Assembly (NCBI GenBank): GCA_004020875.1
Contig: SAPZ01000019.1
Location: 1-64,000, forward strand
Source of the DNA: Mesorhizobium sp.
GTDB lineage: Bacteria > Pseudomonadota > Alphaproteobacteria > Rhizobiales > Rhizobiaceae
Direction: 5' to 3'
Length of the DNA stretch: 64,000 bases
Below are positions 1 through 8,048 of this stretch, piece by piece (the stretch's first letter is position 1; each line of letters begins with the position of its first letter). The notes beneath the pieces are model-generated. The model made no database searches. It saw only the letters and a list, made by a program, of their open reading frames with translations, and had not been told where the DNA came from. Both the position numbers and the translations under genes were made by a program.

Positions 1-2
1 GC

Positions 3-62
3 AGGCTCGAACCACTCCACAACCCCTTCGGGCCAAAAGTGTTACCCATGTCTCCAGTATAA
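3..62 (+). pseudogene. possible C-terminal end of an IS transposase (5' end outside window)
   Basis: An open frame enters from the left edge and ends at TAA (60-62). The short peptide ends NPFGPKVLPMSPV, which resembles from memory the tail of rhizobial integrase-type transposases. Just inside and after it are two imperfect 17-bp direct repeats (41-57 and 66-82, 13 of 17 identical), as is common near IS ends. Only 19 residues are visible, so this is weak; it could be non-coding flank of a mobile element. Confidence 0.3.
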
Positions 63-99
63 ACTGTAACCTATGTGTCCGGAACGGACCTCGAAGAGG

Positions 100-176
100 T
101 GGTGATCCCGACAGGAATCGAACCTGTGACCTACAGATTAGGAATCTGCCGCTCTATCCTACTGAGCTACGGGACC
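100..176 (-). tRNA. tRNA-Arg (anticodon CCU)
   Basis: Read on the minus strand this folds as a full cloverleaf. The acceptor stem GGTCCCG/CGGGATC has one G-U pair, followed by discriminator A and an encoded CCA (plus 100-102). The D arm is GCTC...GAGC, the anticodon loop TTCCTAA gives anticodon CCT, and the T arm is ACAGG TTCGATT CCTGT. It decodes AGG. The 3' end faces the IS-like sequence at the window edge, a typical integration position for genomic islands. Confidence 0.95.
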
Positions 177-188
177 ACGCGGCCCGAC

Positions 189-217
189 ACATAAACGCTT
201 CGAGTCGGTTCGCCAAG
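189..217 (-). promoter_or_regulatory. predicted housekeeping promoter of tRNA-Arg
   Basis: On the minus strand CTTGGC (plus 212-217) and TTATGT (plus 189-194) are separated by exactly 17 nt. This is close to the rhizobial sigma-70 pattern CTTGAC-N17-CTATAT, and it lies 12 bp upstream of the mature tRNA 5' end. Prediction from pattern only. Confidence 0.5.
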
Positions 218-287
218 AGGAGTCTGAAAGCCGATCAGGCGGCCCTCTTGCGATAGGCGGCCGCCTCCTATTGCCAAGCCCGTGCCG

Positions 288-1451
288 TCAGGCCGCCAAT
301 GCCGTCTCGGCCAACTTCACCCAATAGCTCATGCCGTGCGGGATGACCTCGTCGTTGAAGTCGTAAGCCGGGTGATGCAGGCCGGCCGAGTCGCCGTTGC
401 CGATGAAGATGAAGGCGCCGGGGCGGGCTTCCAGCATATAGGAGAAATCCTCGCCGCCCATCACCGGCTGTATGGCGCGATGGACATGCGCGTCGCCGGC
501 GACGTCGGCGGCAACATCGCTGGCGAAGACCGTCTCTTCCGCATGGTTGAAGGTGACGGGGTAGTTGGCGTCGTAGTCGACCTCGATCGTGGCGCCGAAG
601 GCGGAGGCCAGCCCGGCGCATAGCGCGCGGATGCGCTCTTCCGACTTCCTGGCCACTTCCTTCTTCAGCGTGCGAACTGTGCCGGCGATCTCGGCACTTT
701 CGGGGATGACATTATAGGCGTCGCCGGCGTGGAACTTCGTCACCGACACCACCACGGCCTCGACCGGGTCCGTGCTGCGCGAGGCGATGGTCTGCAGCGC
801 GCCCACCAGCTGGCTTGCGATGACGATCGGATCGATCGTGCCGTGCGGCATCGCGGCGTGGCCGCCGCGGCCCTTAACGGTGATGGTGAATTCGGCTGTC
901 GCGGCCATGATCGGACCGGGCTTGATGGCGAACTGGCCGACCGGCAGGCCCGGCATGTTGTGCATGCCGAACACCTTCTCGATATCGAAGCGCTCCATCA
1001 TGCCTTCCTTGACCATCTCGTTGCCGCCGCCGCCGCCTTCCTCGGCCGGCTGGAAGATCACCGCCACGGTGCCGGCGAAATTGCGCGTCTCGGCAAGATA
1101 TTTGGCGGCGCCCAGCAGCATCGCGGTATGGCCGTCATGGCCGCAGGCATGCATCTTGCCGCGCACGGTCGAGGCCCATGGCTTGCCGGTTATCTCGTCG
1201 ATCGGCAGCGCGTCCATGTCGGCGCGCAGCCCGATCGTCGGGCCATCGCCCTTGCGGCCGCGTATGATGCCGACGACGCCGGTCTTGCCCAGTCCCGTCA
1301 CCACTTCGTCGCAGCCGAAGGCCTTCAGCTTCTCGGTGACGAAGCCGGCGGTCTGGAAGACGTCGAAATTCAGCTCCGGCGTCTGGTGGAGATGTCGTCG
1401 CCAGGCGGCAACTTCTTCCTGCATTTCCGCGGCACGGTTGAGAATCGGCAT
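288..1451 (-). CDS. M20 family amidohydrolase (N-acyl-amino-acid / hippurate hydrolase type)
   Basis: A 387-residue zinc-dependent amidohydrolase of the M20D group, which cleaves N-acyl or amide bonds of amino-acid conjugates. Visible metal-site motifs are HACGHDGHT, the catalytic PAEEGGGG stretch, and a late GGEDFSYM loop; the dimerisation-domain histidine sits in GRGGHAAMPH. The ATG at 1451 begins MPILNRAAEMQ, the usual family start; an upstream in-frame extension lacks family-like sequence. It is transcribed divergently from the carboxypeptidase gene. The natural substrate cannot be read from sequence. Family assignment is firm, substrate is not. Confidence 0.9.
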   Translation of the reverse strand: MPILNRAAEMQEEVAAWRRHLHQTPELNFDVFQTAGFVTEKLKAFGCDEVVTGLGKTGVVGIIRGRKGDGPTIGLRADMDALPIDEITGKPWASTVRGKMHACGHDGHTAMLLGAAKYLAETRNFAGTVAVIFQPAEEGGGGGNEMVKEGMMERFDIEKVFGMHNMPGLPVGQFAIKPGPIMAATAEFTITVKGRGGHAAMPHGTIDPIVIASQLVGALQTIASRSTDPVEAVVVSVTKFHAGDAYNVIPESAEIAGTVRTLKKEVARKSEERIRALCAGLASAFGATIEVDYDANYPVTFNHAEETVFASDVAADVAGDAHVHRAIQPVMGGEDFSYMLEARPGAFIFIGNGDSAGLHHPAYDFNDEVIPHGMSYWVKLAETALAA

Positions 1452-1672
1452 GATCGGTCCATCTCTTGGTTCATTGGGGGCGGTCGGTTCAGAACCGATG
1501 CTCAGCAATTGTGATTGTGTTGAACTTTGCCATTTTGGCGTCACATAGGGTAAATAGCACCGCAATAATGGGGTCCGGGTCGAGGGGCCGGGCCGCATTT
1601 ATGCTGGCGATAGGTAACGAAATCTTACGGACCCGGCAGCGATTACGGCAAGAGGCGATTTCGGATTTGATC

Positions 1673-2845
1673 ATGCGGCAGAGGCATTTCCTCAACCTGT
1701 TGCTGGCAGGCGCACTGGCGCTTCCGGTGTTTGCCGGCGTTGCGCGCGCCAATCCGGTGGTTCTGTTCGACCTCAAGAGCGGCTCCATCCTGGAGCATCA
1801 GGATGCGTTCAAGCGCTGGTATCCGGCCTCGCTCAGCAAGCTGATGACGGCCTATGTCGCCTTCCGTGCCATACAGGCCGGCGAGGTGGCGCTCGATTCG
1901 CCGATCAAGGTGACGAAGCATTCGGCCGGCGAGCCGCCGAGCAAGATGGGCTTCAAGCCCGGCTCGGTGATGCGGCTCGACAACGCGCTGAAGATGATGC
2001 TGGTCAAATCGGCCAACGATATCGCCATGGCCGTCGGCGAGAATATCGGCGGATCGCAGGCAGCGTTCGCGGACCGCATGAACGCCGAGGCGGCCAGGCT
2101 GGGCATGGTCGGAACGCATTTCGTCAATCCGAACGGACTCTATTCGCCGGAACAATACACCACAGCGCGCGACCTCGCCGTGCTGGTCACGGCGCTGCGC
2201 AATGATTTCCCGCAATACGCGCCCTGGTTCTCGATCGAGGGCCTTGCCGTCGGCAAGAAGGCCCTCCCGAACTATAATCTCCTGATCGGCCGTTATCCCG
2301 GCGCCGACGGCATGAAGACCGGCTTCGTCTGCTCTTCCGGCTTCAACATGATCGGCTCCGCGACGCGCAACGGCCGCACGCTGGTCGCAGTGGTGCTTGG
2401 CGAGAAATCGGCGGTCAGCCGCGCCGAGGCGGCGGCAAAGCTGCTCGACAAGGGTTTCGATACGCCGGCGGCGGGTTCGACCACGCTGGCCGCTCTCAAG
2501 CCCTATGGCGACACGCTGTCGCCCAACGACATGCATGACGAGATCTGCAAGAAGAAGCCGAAGGACGAGCAATCCGAGGCGGCCCCTGTGGTCGCTGCCA
2601 AGGATAAGCCGAAGTCGCCCTATCAGGTGAAGCTCGACCATCCGACACTGATCGCGGTTGGCCTGGGCGGCGCCACGGGGCCGGCGCCGAAGGCATTCGT
2701 CGACCAGACCAATCAGAACTATGCCGATGTGCCGCTGCCGAGCTGGCGGCCCGACAGGCCGGCGCCGGCCGGCGCCGAGCCGGCGGGTGCCGGAACGGCG
2801 GCCGTCGCGGCGCAAGGCGACCAGCCCGCCAAGGCGGCCAACTAG
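1673..2845 (+). CDS. D-alanyl-D-alanine carboxypeptidase (S11 penicillin-binding protein)
   Basis: A low-molecular-weight penicillin-binding protein that trims the terminal D-Ala of peptidoglycan stem peptides in the periplasm. A signal peptide occupies about residues 1-26 (cleavage after AGVARA). The three active-site motifs are in order: SLSK (53-56), SAN (113-115) and KTG (215-217). After the catalytic domain comes a proline/alanine-rich tail of roughly 130 residues instead of the classic membrane anchor. The ATG at 1673 follows a purine-rich AGAGGCGAT. The stop is 5 bp from the next gene, so the two are probably cotranscribed. Confidence 0.93.
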   Translation: MRQRHFLNLLLAGALALPVFAGVARANPVVLFDLKSGSILEHQDAFKRWYPASLSKLMTAYVAFRAIQAGEVALDSPIKVTKHSAGEPPSKMGFKPGSVMRLDNALKMMLVKSANDIAMAVGENIGGSQAAFADRMNAEAARLGMVGTHFVNPNGLYSPEQYTTARDLAVLVTALRNDFPQYAPWFSIEGLAVGKKALPNYNLLIGRYPGADGMKTGFVCSSGFNMIGSATRNGRTLVAVVLGEKSAVSRAEAAAKLLDKGFDTPAAGSTTLAALKPYGDTLSPNDMHDEICKKKPKDEQSEAAPVVAAKDKPKSPYQVKLDHPTLIAVGLGGATGPAPKAFVDQTNQNYADVPLPSWRPDRPAPAGAEPAGAGTAAVAAQGDQPAKAAN

Positions 2846-2850
2846 TCGAT

Positions 2851-3945
2851 ATGATGGGCGGATTTCCCATTCCTGTTTCGGTGCTCACCGGCTTTCTCGG
2901 CGCCGGCAAGACGACCCTGCTCAACAGGCTGCTCAAGGATCCGGCGCTTGCCGACACGGCGGTGATCATCAACGAGTTCGGCGAGGTGGCGATCGACCAT
3001 CTTTTGGTCGAGCAGGCGTCCGAGGGCATCATCCAGCTTTCCGACGGCTGCCTGTGCTGCACCGTGCGCGGCGACCTGGTCGACACGCTGGCCGATCTCG
3101 TCGACCGGCTGCAGACCGGCCGCATCGCGAAACTCGCCCGCGTCGTCGTCGAGACGACGGGCCTCGCCGATCCGGCACCGGTGCTGCAGTCGATCATGGC
3201 GCATCCGGCGCTGGTGCAGGCCTTCCGGCTCGACGGCGTCATCACGCTGGTCGACGCCGTCAATGGCGAGGCAACGCTCGACGCCCATGTCGAGGCGGTG
3301 AAACAGGCGGCGGTGGCTGATCGCATCGTGCTGACCAAGACGGACCTTGCCGATGCGGCCGAGGTCGAGACGCTGCGGGCGAGGCTGAAGCAGGTCAATC
3401 CGGGTGCCGTCGTGCTTGATGCCAACGAGGCCGGCGCCGCGGCGCTGTTCAATTGCGGCCTCTATGATCCTCGGACCAAGTCCGCTGACGTGCGGCGCTG
3501 GCTTGGCGAAGAGGCGGCGCATGATCATGGCCATCACCATGACGGCGATCATGATCACCATCATGAGCACCGCCACGATATGCGCGTGCGCACGCACTCG
3601 CTCGTCCATGACCGCCCGGTGCCGTTCTCGGCGATCGACATGTTCCTCGACCTTCTGCGATCGACGCATGGCGAGAAGCTGCTGCGAATGAAGGGCGTCA
3701 TCGAGCTTGCGGAGGACCCCTCGCGGCCGCTTGTCATTCATGGCGTGCAGAAAATCCTGCATCCGCCGGCAAGGCTGCCGGCCTGGCCTGACGGCCAGCG
3801 CGGCACCAGGCTGGTGCTGATCACGCTCGATATGCCGGAGGATTATGTTCGGCGACTGTTCGAGGCTTTCACCAACGAGCCGTCGATCGACACGCCGGAC
3901 CGTGCCGCGCTCGAGTCCAATCCGCTGGCGATAGCCGGGTTATAA
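2851..3945 (+). CDS. CobW/ZNG-type GTPase metallochaperone
   Basis: A 364-residue G3E GTPase of the COG0523 family. It has a P-loop GFLGAGKT (about 14-21), the metal-binding GCLCC motif (66-70), a TKTD guanine-specificity motif, and a C-terminal CobW domain. A histidine/aspartate-rich linker (about residues 224-243, encoded near 3520-3580) probably buffers zinc or cobalt. Family members deliver zinc to client enzymes or act in cobalt metabolism. It follows the carboxypeptidase by 5 bp rather than sitting by the cobS/cobT genes 15 kb away, so a zinc role is more likely than direct cobalamin synthesis; that is inference. Confidence 0.88.
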   Translation: MMGGFPIPVSVLTGFLGAGKTTLLNRLLKDPALADTAVIINEFGEVAIDHLLVEQASEGIIQLSDGCLCCTVRGDLVDTLADLVDRLQTGRIAKLARVVVETTGLADPAPVLQSIMAHPALVQAFRLDGVITLVDAVNGEATLDAHVEAVKQAAVADRIVLTKTDLADAAEVETLRARLKQVNPGAVVLDANEAGAAALFNCGLYDPRTKSADVRRWLGEEAAHDHGHHHDGDHDHHHEHRHDMRVRTHSLVHDRPVPFSAIDMFLDLLRSTHGEKLLRMKGVIELAEDPSRPLVIHGVQKILHPPARLPAWPDGQRGTRLVLITLDMPEDYVRRLFEAFTNEPSIDTPDRAALESNPLAIAGL

Positions 3946-3963
3946 ACGGAAAACGACGCCGCC

Positions 3964-4203
3964 TCAGGCCGCGCTGCCGCGCTCGACCAGGAAACGATGG
4001 CCGCCCGTGACCGCGGCAGTCTCGACCAACTGGTGACCGGCATCAGCGCAGAAGGCCGGGATATCGATGACCGCGAGCGGGTCGGTGGTTTCCAGCCAAA
4101 GCCGGCTGCCTGGCCGCATGGCTGCCAGCCGCTTGCGTGCCTTCAGCACCGGCAAAGGACAATTCAGTCCTTTGAGATCGTAGGTGGCGGCTGGTTTTAC
4201 CAA
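3964..4203 (-). CDS. TusA/SirA-like sulfurtransferase
   Basis: A small 79-residue cytoplasmic protein of the TusA (SirA/YedF) family. The signature is the N-terminal LNCPLPVLKARKRL helix, with the cysteine of CPxP as persulfide carrier. Length matches the family. It lies 11 bp downstream of the L,D-transpeptidase gene on the same strand, so it is probably its distal operon partner. Which sulfur pathway it serves (tRNA thiolation, molybdenum cofactor or other) cannot be told. Confidence 0.88.
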   Translation of the reverse strand: MVKPAATYDLKGLNCPLPVLKARKRLAAMRPGSRLWLETTDPLAVIDIPAFCADAGHQLVETAAVTGGHRFLVERGSAA

Positions 4204-4214
4204 ACTGAAGGCTC

Positions 4215-5504
4215 TCAGCCGCCGAACATGCCGAGCAGTTTCTTCTTGAGCTTCGACACGGTGCCCTGGTCGGCGTCGGCCGCCTGTTGCGTTTCCTGCG
4301 TGGGCGCGGGTTCGACGCCGGCGGTGACGACCGGCTGCTGCGCTGCCTGCTTGGCGGCTTCCTTCTCGGCCAAAGCCTGCTGCCTGGCTGCTTCCTTGGC
4401 GGCCTTAGCCGCCTCGATCGCCGCCAGGCGCTGCTCCTCGGCCTTGCGCTTGGCTTCCTTCTCCGCGTCGAGCGCGGCCATCTTGCGGCCGGCAGGCGAA
4501 TCGATGCGGCCCATGCGGGTCGTTTCCGTCACCGAGCCGTCCGCATTCATCGACGGCGGCTCGATCGGTACGCGCTCGCCGCGGGCGCGGCGCTTCGACC
4601 AGTCGGAAACGATGCTGGCTTCCTTGATGCCGGCGATCGTCGGCTTCGGCGGCGGGTTGCTGGAATTCACGGCCGAGTTGAAGGCCGCGTCGTAGCTCTT
4701 CTCGTAACTGGCGAAGGCCATCTTGAGCGAATCCGGCTGCGTCGTCGCGGGGCAGGGGCCGGTCGGGTCGAAGGTTGTGCCTTCCGGCGCGACCTGGTTG
4801 AAGACGTAGCGCTTCTCGCAGACATCGACCTTCGGCGGCACTTTGGTGATCTCGAAATTGTCGTAGCCGACCTTCAGCATCTTCCAGAACTCGTAGTTCG
4901 GGTCGTTGCGGTAGCGCGCCATGTTGGCGGCGGTCATGCGGAACGGGAAGGCCTGGATCTGGAACTCGGTCTGGCCGCCCTGGAAGGCATCGCGGCCGAA
5001 GGCATAGATCTGCTCGATCTGCGCGTCGGTCATCGAATAGCAGCCGGAGGAAGAGCAGGCGCCGTGCACCATCAGGTTCTGACCGGTGCGGCCATTGGCG
5101 CGGTCATAGGCGTTGGGAAAGCCGATGTTGAAGGACAGATGGTAATTCGAGCGCGGGTTCATCTGCGACGGACGGACCGTGTAAAAACCTTCCGGCGCCT
5201 GGCGGTCGCCCTCGGTGTATTTGGGACCGAGCTTTCCCGACCATTTGCAGATGTCGTAGGTGGCGACGAGATCGTAACGGCCGTTGGTCTTGGCCTTCCA
5301 GATCTCCAGCTTGCCTTCTTCCTTGAAGATGCGCGCCATCACCGAGGAGGTGCGCACCATGCCCTTGGCCTTCATGTCGGCAAGGATCTTGTCCGGCAGC
5401 GGCTTGTTGGCTTCCGGCGCGAAATCCTTCATGGACGAATCGTTGCAGCCGGCGATGCCGATGGCGGCAATCAGGACTCCGGTGCGGGCAAGCTTGGCAA
5501 ACAT
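4215..5504 (-). CDS. lipoprotein L,D-transpeptidase (YkuD/YafK-like)
   Basis: A 429-residue envelope protein. The start at 5504 gives a lipoprotein signal ending IAGC with Cys20 as lipidation site; a longer frame from 5570 would bury it. The YkuD-type catalytic stretch HGACSSSGCYSMTD contains the His and Cys expected for L,D-transpeptidases of the YafK branch. The last ~110 residues are unusually rich in Ala, Lys, Glu and Gln and look like a long coiled coil, ending in a basic LKKKLLGMFGG. It may cross-link peptidoglycan or attach proteins to it; the role is inferred from family. Confidence 0.85.
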   Translation of the reverse strand: MFAKLARTGVLIAAIGIAGCNDSSMKDFAPEANKPLPDKILADMKAKGMVRTSSVMARIFKEEGKLEIWKAKTNGRYDLVATYDICKWSGKLGPKYTEGDRQAPEGFYTVRPSQMNPRSNYHLSFNIGFPNAYDRANGRTGQNLMVHGACSSSGCYSMTDAQIEQIYAFGRDAFQGGQTEFQIQAFPFRMTAANMARYRNDPNYEFWKMLKVGYDNFEITKVPPKVDVCEKRYVFNQVAPEGTTFDPTGPCPATTQPDSLKMAFASYEKSYDAAFNSAVNSSNPPPKPTIAGIKEASIVSDWSKRRARGERVPIEPPSMNADGSVTETTRMGRIDSPAGRKMAALDAEKEAKRKAEEQRLAAIEAAKAAKEAARQQALAEKEAAKQAAQQPVVTAGVEPAPTQETQQAADADQGTVSKLKKKLLGMFGG

Positions 5505-5673
5505 CGGTACGGCTACGTCTCTTAATCTCGGGCCAACGGCTCTCGGCATGGCCGGCCGCAGGGTGAACACCAGTGGACCGTAAGCCCGTTAACCTTGAAA
5601 ATTCCTTACCGCAAGCCTCGCCGGCAAATCTGGGCAAACCCCTCACGGCAATCCCATTGAGCCGAATCCGGCG

Positions 5674-5694
5674 GCATTTTTGTGGCAAAAATGC
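5674..5694. repeat. AT-rich perfect hairpin between L,D-transpeptidase and accA
   Basis: GCATTTTTG and CAAAAATGC form a perfect 9-bp stem around a 3-nt loop, in the gap downstream of accA and upstream of the L,D-transpeptidase gene. It could act as a weak terminator or a protein-binding dyad. It lacks the GC-rich stem plus T-run of a standard terminator. Confidence 0.5.
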
Positions 5695-5726
5695 TCATCT
5701 TGGCCGCAGTTGAAGGGTTTGGCGGA

Positions 5727-6677
5727 TCAGAGACTGCGGCCCATCGCTAGGTATTTCTCGCGACGCTGCTCGCGGAAATCGGTGTTGGCGCCGGCAAAGT
5801 CCTTCATCGTCTTGGCGATGAGGTCACCGGTGGAGGCAATTACCGTCTCCGGCGCGCGCTGGGCGCCCCCCATCGGCTCGGGGATGATGGCGTCGATGAT
5901 CTTCATCTCGAGAAGATCCTGCGCGGTGATCTTCATGTTGGTCGCCGCGTCCTTCGAGCGGGTGGTGTCGCGCCACAGGATCGAAGCGGCACCCTCCGGC
6001 GAGATCACCGAATAGATGGCATGTTCCAACATGTAGACGCGATTTGCCGTGGCGATCGCGATGGCGCCGCCGGAGCCGCCTTCGCCGATGACCACCGAGA
6101 TCGACGGCACTTTCAGCGAAAGGCAGGCGGAAGTCGAACGCGCGATCGCCTCGGCCTGGCCGCGCTCCTCGGCGCCGACGCCGGGATAGGCGCCGGCGGT
6201 GTCGACCAGCGTAAGAAGCGGGATCTTGAAACGGTCGGCCAGTTCCATCAGGCGCACCGCCTTGCGATAGCCCTCAGGCCGCACCGAGCCGAAATTATGC
6301 TTGATGCGGCTTGCCGTGTCGGAGCCCTTCTCCTGGCCGATGACCGCTACCGGCTCGCCGCGAAAGCGGGCGAAGCCGCCGACGATCGCCTGGTCGTCGC
6401 CGAAATTGCGGTCGCCGGCCAAAGGCGTGAAATCGGTGAACAGCCCCTTGATGTAGTCGACGCAATGCGGGCGGTCGGGATGGCGCGCGACCTGCACCTT
6501 CTGCCAGGGCGTGAGCGCCTTGTAGAGGTCGCGCAATGCATCGCGCGAACGCTTTTCCAGCCGGCTGATCTCTTCGGCGACATCGACCGCCTCGCCGTTC
6601 TCGGCAAGCTTCTTCAGCTCAAGGATCTTGAGCTCCAGATCCTGCACCGGCTTTTCGAAGTCGAGGTAGTTGTACAT
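5727..6677 (-). CDS. accA: acetyl-CoA carboxylase carboxyltransferase subunit alpha
   Basis: A 316-residue protein matching the alpha subunit of the carboxyltransferase half of acetyl-CoA carboxylase. With AccD it moves the carboxyl group from biotin to acetyl-CoA to make malonyl-CoA. The N terminus MYNYLDFEKPVQDLE and the core with GEGGSGGAIAI and the YSVISPEGAASILW loop are characteristic. Length is normal. It is 101 bp downstream of xerD on the same strand and could be cotranscribed or have its own promoter in that gap. Confidence 0.97.
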   Translation of the reverse strand: MYNYLDFEKPVQDLELKILELKKLAENGEAVDVAEEISRLEKRSRDALRDLYKALTPWQKVQVARHPDRPHCVDYIKGLFTDFTPLAGDRNFGDDQAIVGGFARFRGEPVAVIGQEKGSDTASRIKHNFGSVRPEGYRKAVRLMELADRFKIPLLTLVDTAGAYPGVGAEERGQAEAIARSTSACLSLKVPSISVVIGEGGSGGAIAIATANRVYMLEHAIYSVISPEGAASILWRDTTRSKDAATNMKITAQDLLEMKIIDAIIPEPMGGAQRAPETVIASTGDLIAKTMKDFAGANTDFREQRREKYLAMGRSL

Positions 6678-6778
6678 GCTTGAGCGGACCGATCCGTCGG
6701 AAGGCGAAATGGCTGGCGGAACCGCTGAAATGCCGGCCCCGGGCGGTGGAACGTCGCCCTCACATAGCGATATGAGGC

Positions 6779-7693
6779 CTAGTCGGCAAGCGGATGATGT
6801 TCGTTGACCAGCCGCACCAGCCGATCCTCCAGGACATGGGTGTAGATCTGCGTGGTCGAGATGTCGGCATGGCCCAGGAGTTGCTGAACGGCTCTGAGAT
6901 CGGCGCCGTTCTGCAGGAGGTGGCTGGCAAAAGCATGGCGAAGCACATGCGGCGAGATCTTGGCTGCAGCTATTCCCGATCGCGCGGCCAAGCCCTTGAG
7001 ATCGCGGGCGAAAACCTGCCGGGAGAGATGGCCGCTGTCGGAGGAGGCCGGGAACAGGAACGGGCTCTCGGCAAAGGCCGGCCGCGCGGCCCTCGCGCCA
7101 AGCCAGGCGCGCATGGCGGCGCGCGCCTTGGCCGATAGCGGCACCATGCGCTCCTTGTCCCCCTTGCCGCGCACCATGAAGAAGCGGTCGTCGCGCAGCG
7201 CCACCGTCACCGGCAGGCCGACCAGCTCCGACACGCGCAGGCCCGTGGCGTAGAGCACCTCGACCAGCGCGTGCAGGCGCAAGGCGGCCATCCGGTCGCC
7301 ATCCGGGCCAGCTTCGCCGGCTTCCTGCGCCGCCCGGTCGAGCAGGCGGCCGGTCTCGGCCTCGCTCATCGTCTTCGGCAACGGCCGACCCTTGCGCGGG
7401 CTGTCCAGCGTGCCGGTCGGGTCGTCGCCGCGCAGGCCTTCGGCATAGAGGAATTTGAAGAATTGGCGGATCGCCGACAATTTGCGCGCCTGCGAGGTCG
7501 GGGCGAAGCCGCGCGCGGCAACGTCGTCGAGAAAGGCGCGGATGTCGGCCGATCCGGCGCCCGCAAGTCCGCCCTTGATCGCCTCGGAAGCATCCTCCAG
7601 GTCGCGGCGGTAGGAGGCAAGCGTGTTTTCAGCCGCCCCCCGTTCGGCGCTCATCATTTCGAGGAAGGCTTCGATGCGGGCGGCGCTGTTCAT
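6779..7693 (-). CDS. xerD: tyrosine recombinase XerD
   Basis: A 304-residue site-specific recombinase that with XerC resolves chromosome dimers at dif. An N-terminal SAM-like core-binding domain (about 1-90) precedes the catalytic domain. The catalytic set is visible: Arg in ATGLRVSEL, Lys in GKGDKER, HVLRH, LLGH, and the nucleophile Tyr in TQIYTHV. Position next to accA and opposite aroK is the usual rhizobial setting, which favours XerD over a mobile-element integrase. Confidence 0.93.
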   Translation of the reverse strand: MNSAARIEAFLEMMSAERGAAENTLASYRRDLEDASEAIKGGLAGAGSADIRAFLDDVAARGFAPTSQARKLSAIRQFFKFLYAEGLRGDDPTGTLDSPRKGRPLPKTMSEAETGRLLDRAAQEAGEAGPDGDRMAALRLHALVEVLYATGLRVSELVGLPVTVALRDDRFFMVRGKGDKERMVPLSAKARAAMRAWLGARAARPAFAESPFLFPASSDSGHLSRQVFARDLKGLAARSGIAAAKISPHVLRHAFASHLLQNGADLRAVQQLLGHADISTTQIYTHVLEDRLVRLVNEHHPLAD

Positions 7694-7706
7694 CGGGCCG
7701 GGTTTG

Positions 7707-7859
7707 TCAGTTCTTCTTGGGGTTGAGCTTTTCGGCGGGAATGCGGATGCTCATCTCCGCTTTTTTCGGCTCCACGAACATCGCCAGCGCGAACATTGCG
7801 CCATAGGCAATGCCTGCCAGAACCGCCAGCGTCACGACGAAGCGAAACAAAGTCGGCAT
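7707..7859 (-). CDS. small single-pass membrane protein (50 aa), conserved-looking
   Basis: A short frame encodes 50 residues starting MPTLFRFVVTLAVLAGIAYG. A hydrophobic segment spans about residues 5-28; a charged tail rich in Lys and Pro (EPKKAEMSIRIPAEKLNPKKN) follows. It ends 13 bp upstream of the xerD start on the same strand, so it is probably the first gene of that transcript, and it is divergent from aroK. I recall similar small proteins upstream of xerD in rhizobia but know no function. The topology and spacing support a real gene. Confidence 0.7.
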   Translation of the reverse strand: MPTLFRFVVTLAVLAGIAYGAMFALAMFVEPKKAEMSIRIPAEKLNPKKN

Positions 7860-8048
7860 TCAAATTTCGCCCGTCTTGTTGTTTTGCGTTTCCAAAGCCC
7901 TGTGCCCTTATGGGACGCCAAACCCGGCAATTCAAGGACGAAGGATTCCGGTCGCCGCAGGTTTTTGCCGGAAAAGCTGCGGACCCGTTCGCGCACCCGC
8001 GCTTGACGCAAACAGGCTTTTGATGTCGATACGGCGCAAGAGGCCCCG

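Noticed and set aside
6779..7693. XerD as a mobile-element integrase
   Set aside because: Length, motif set and position beside accA and aroK fit the core chromosome-dimer recombinase; no adjoining attachment repeats or cargo.
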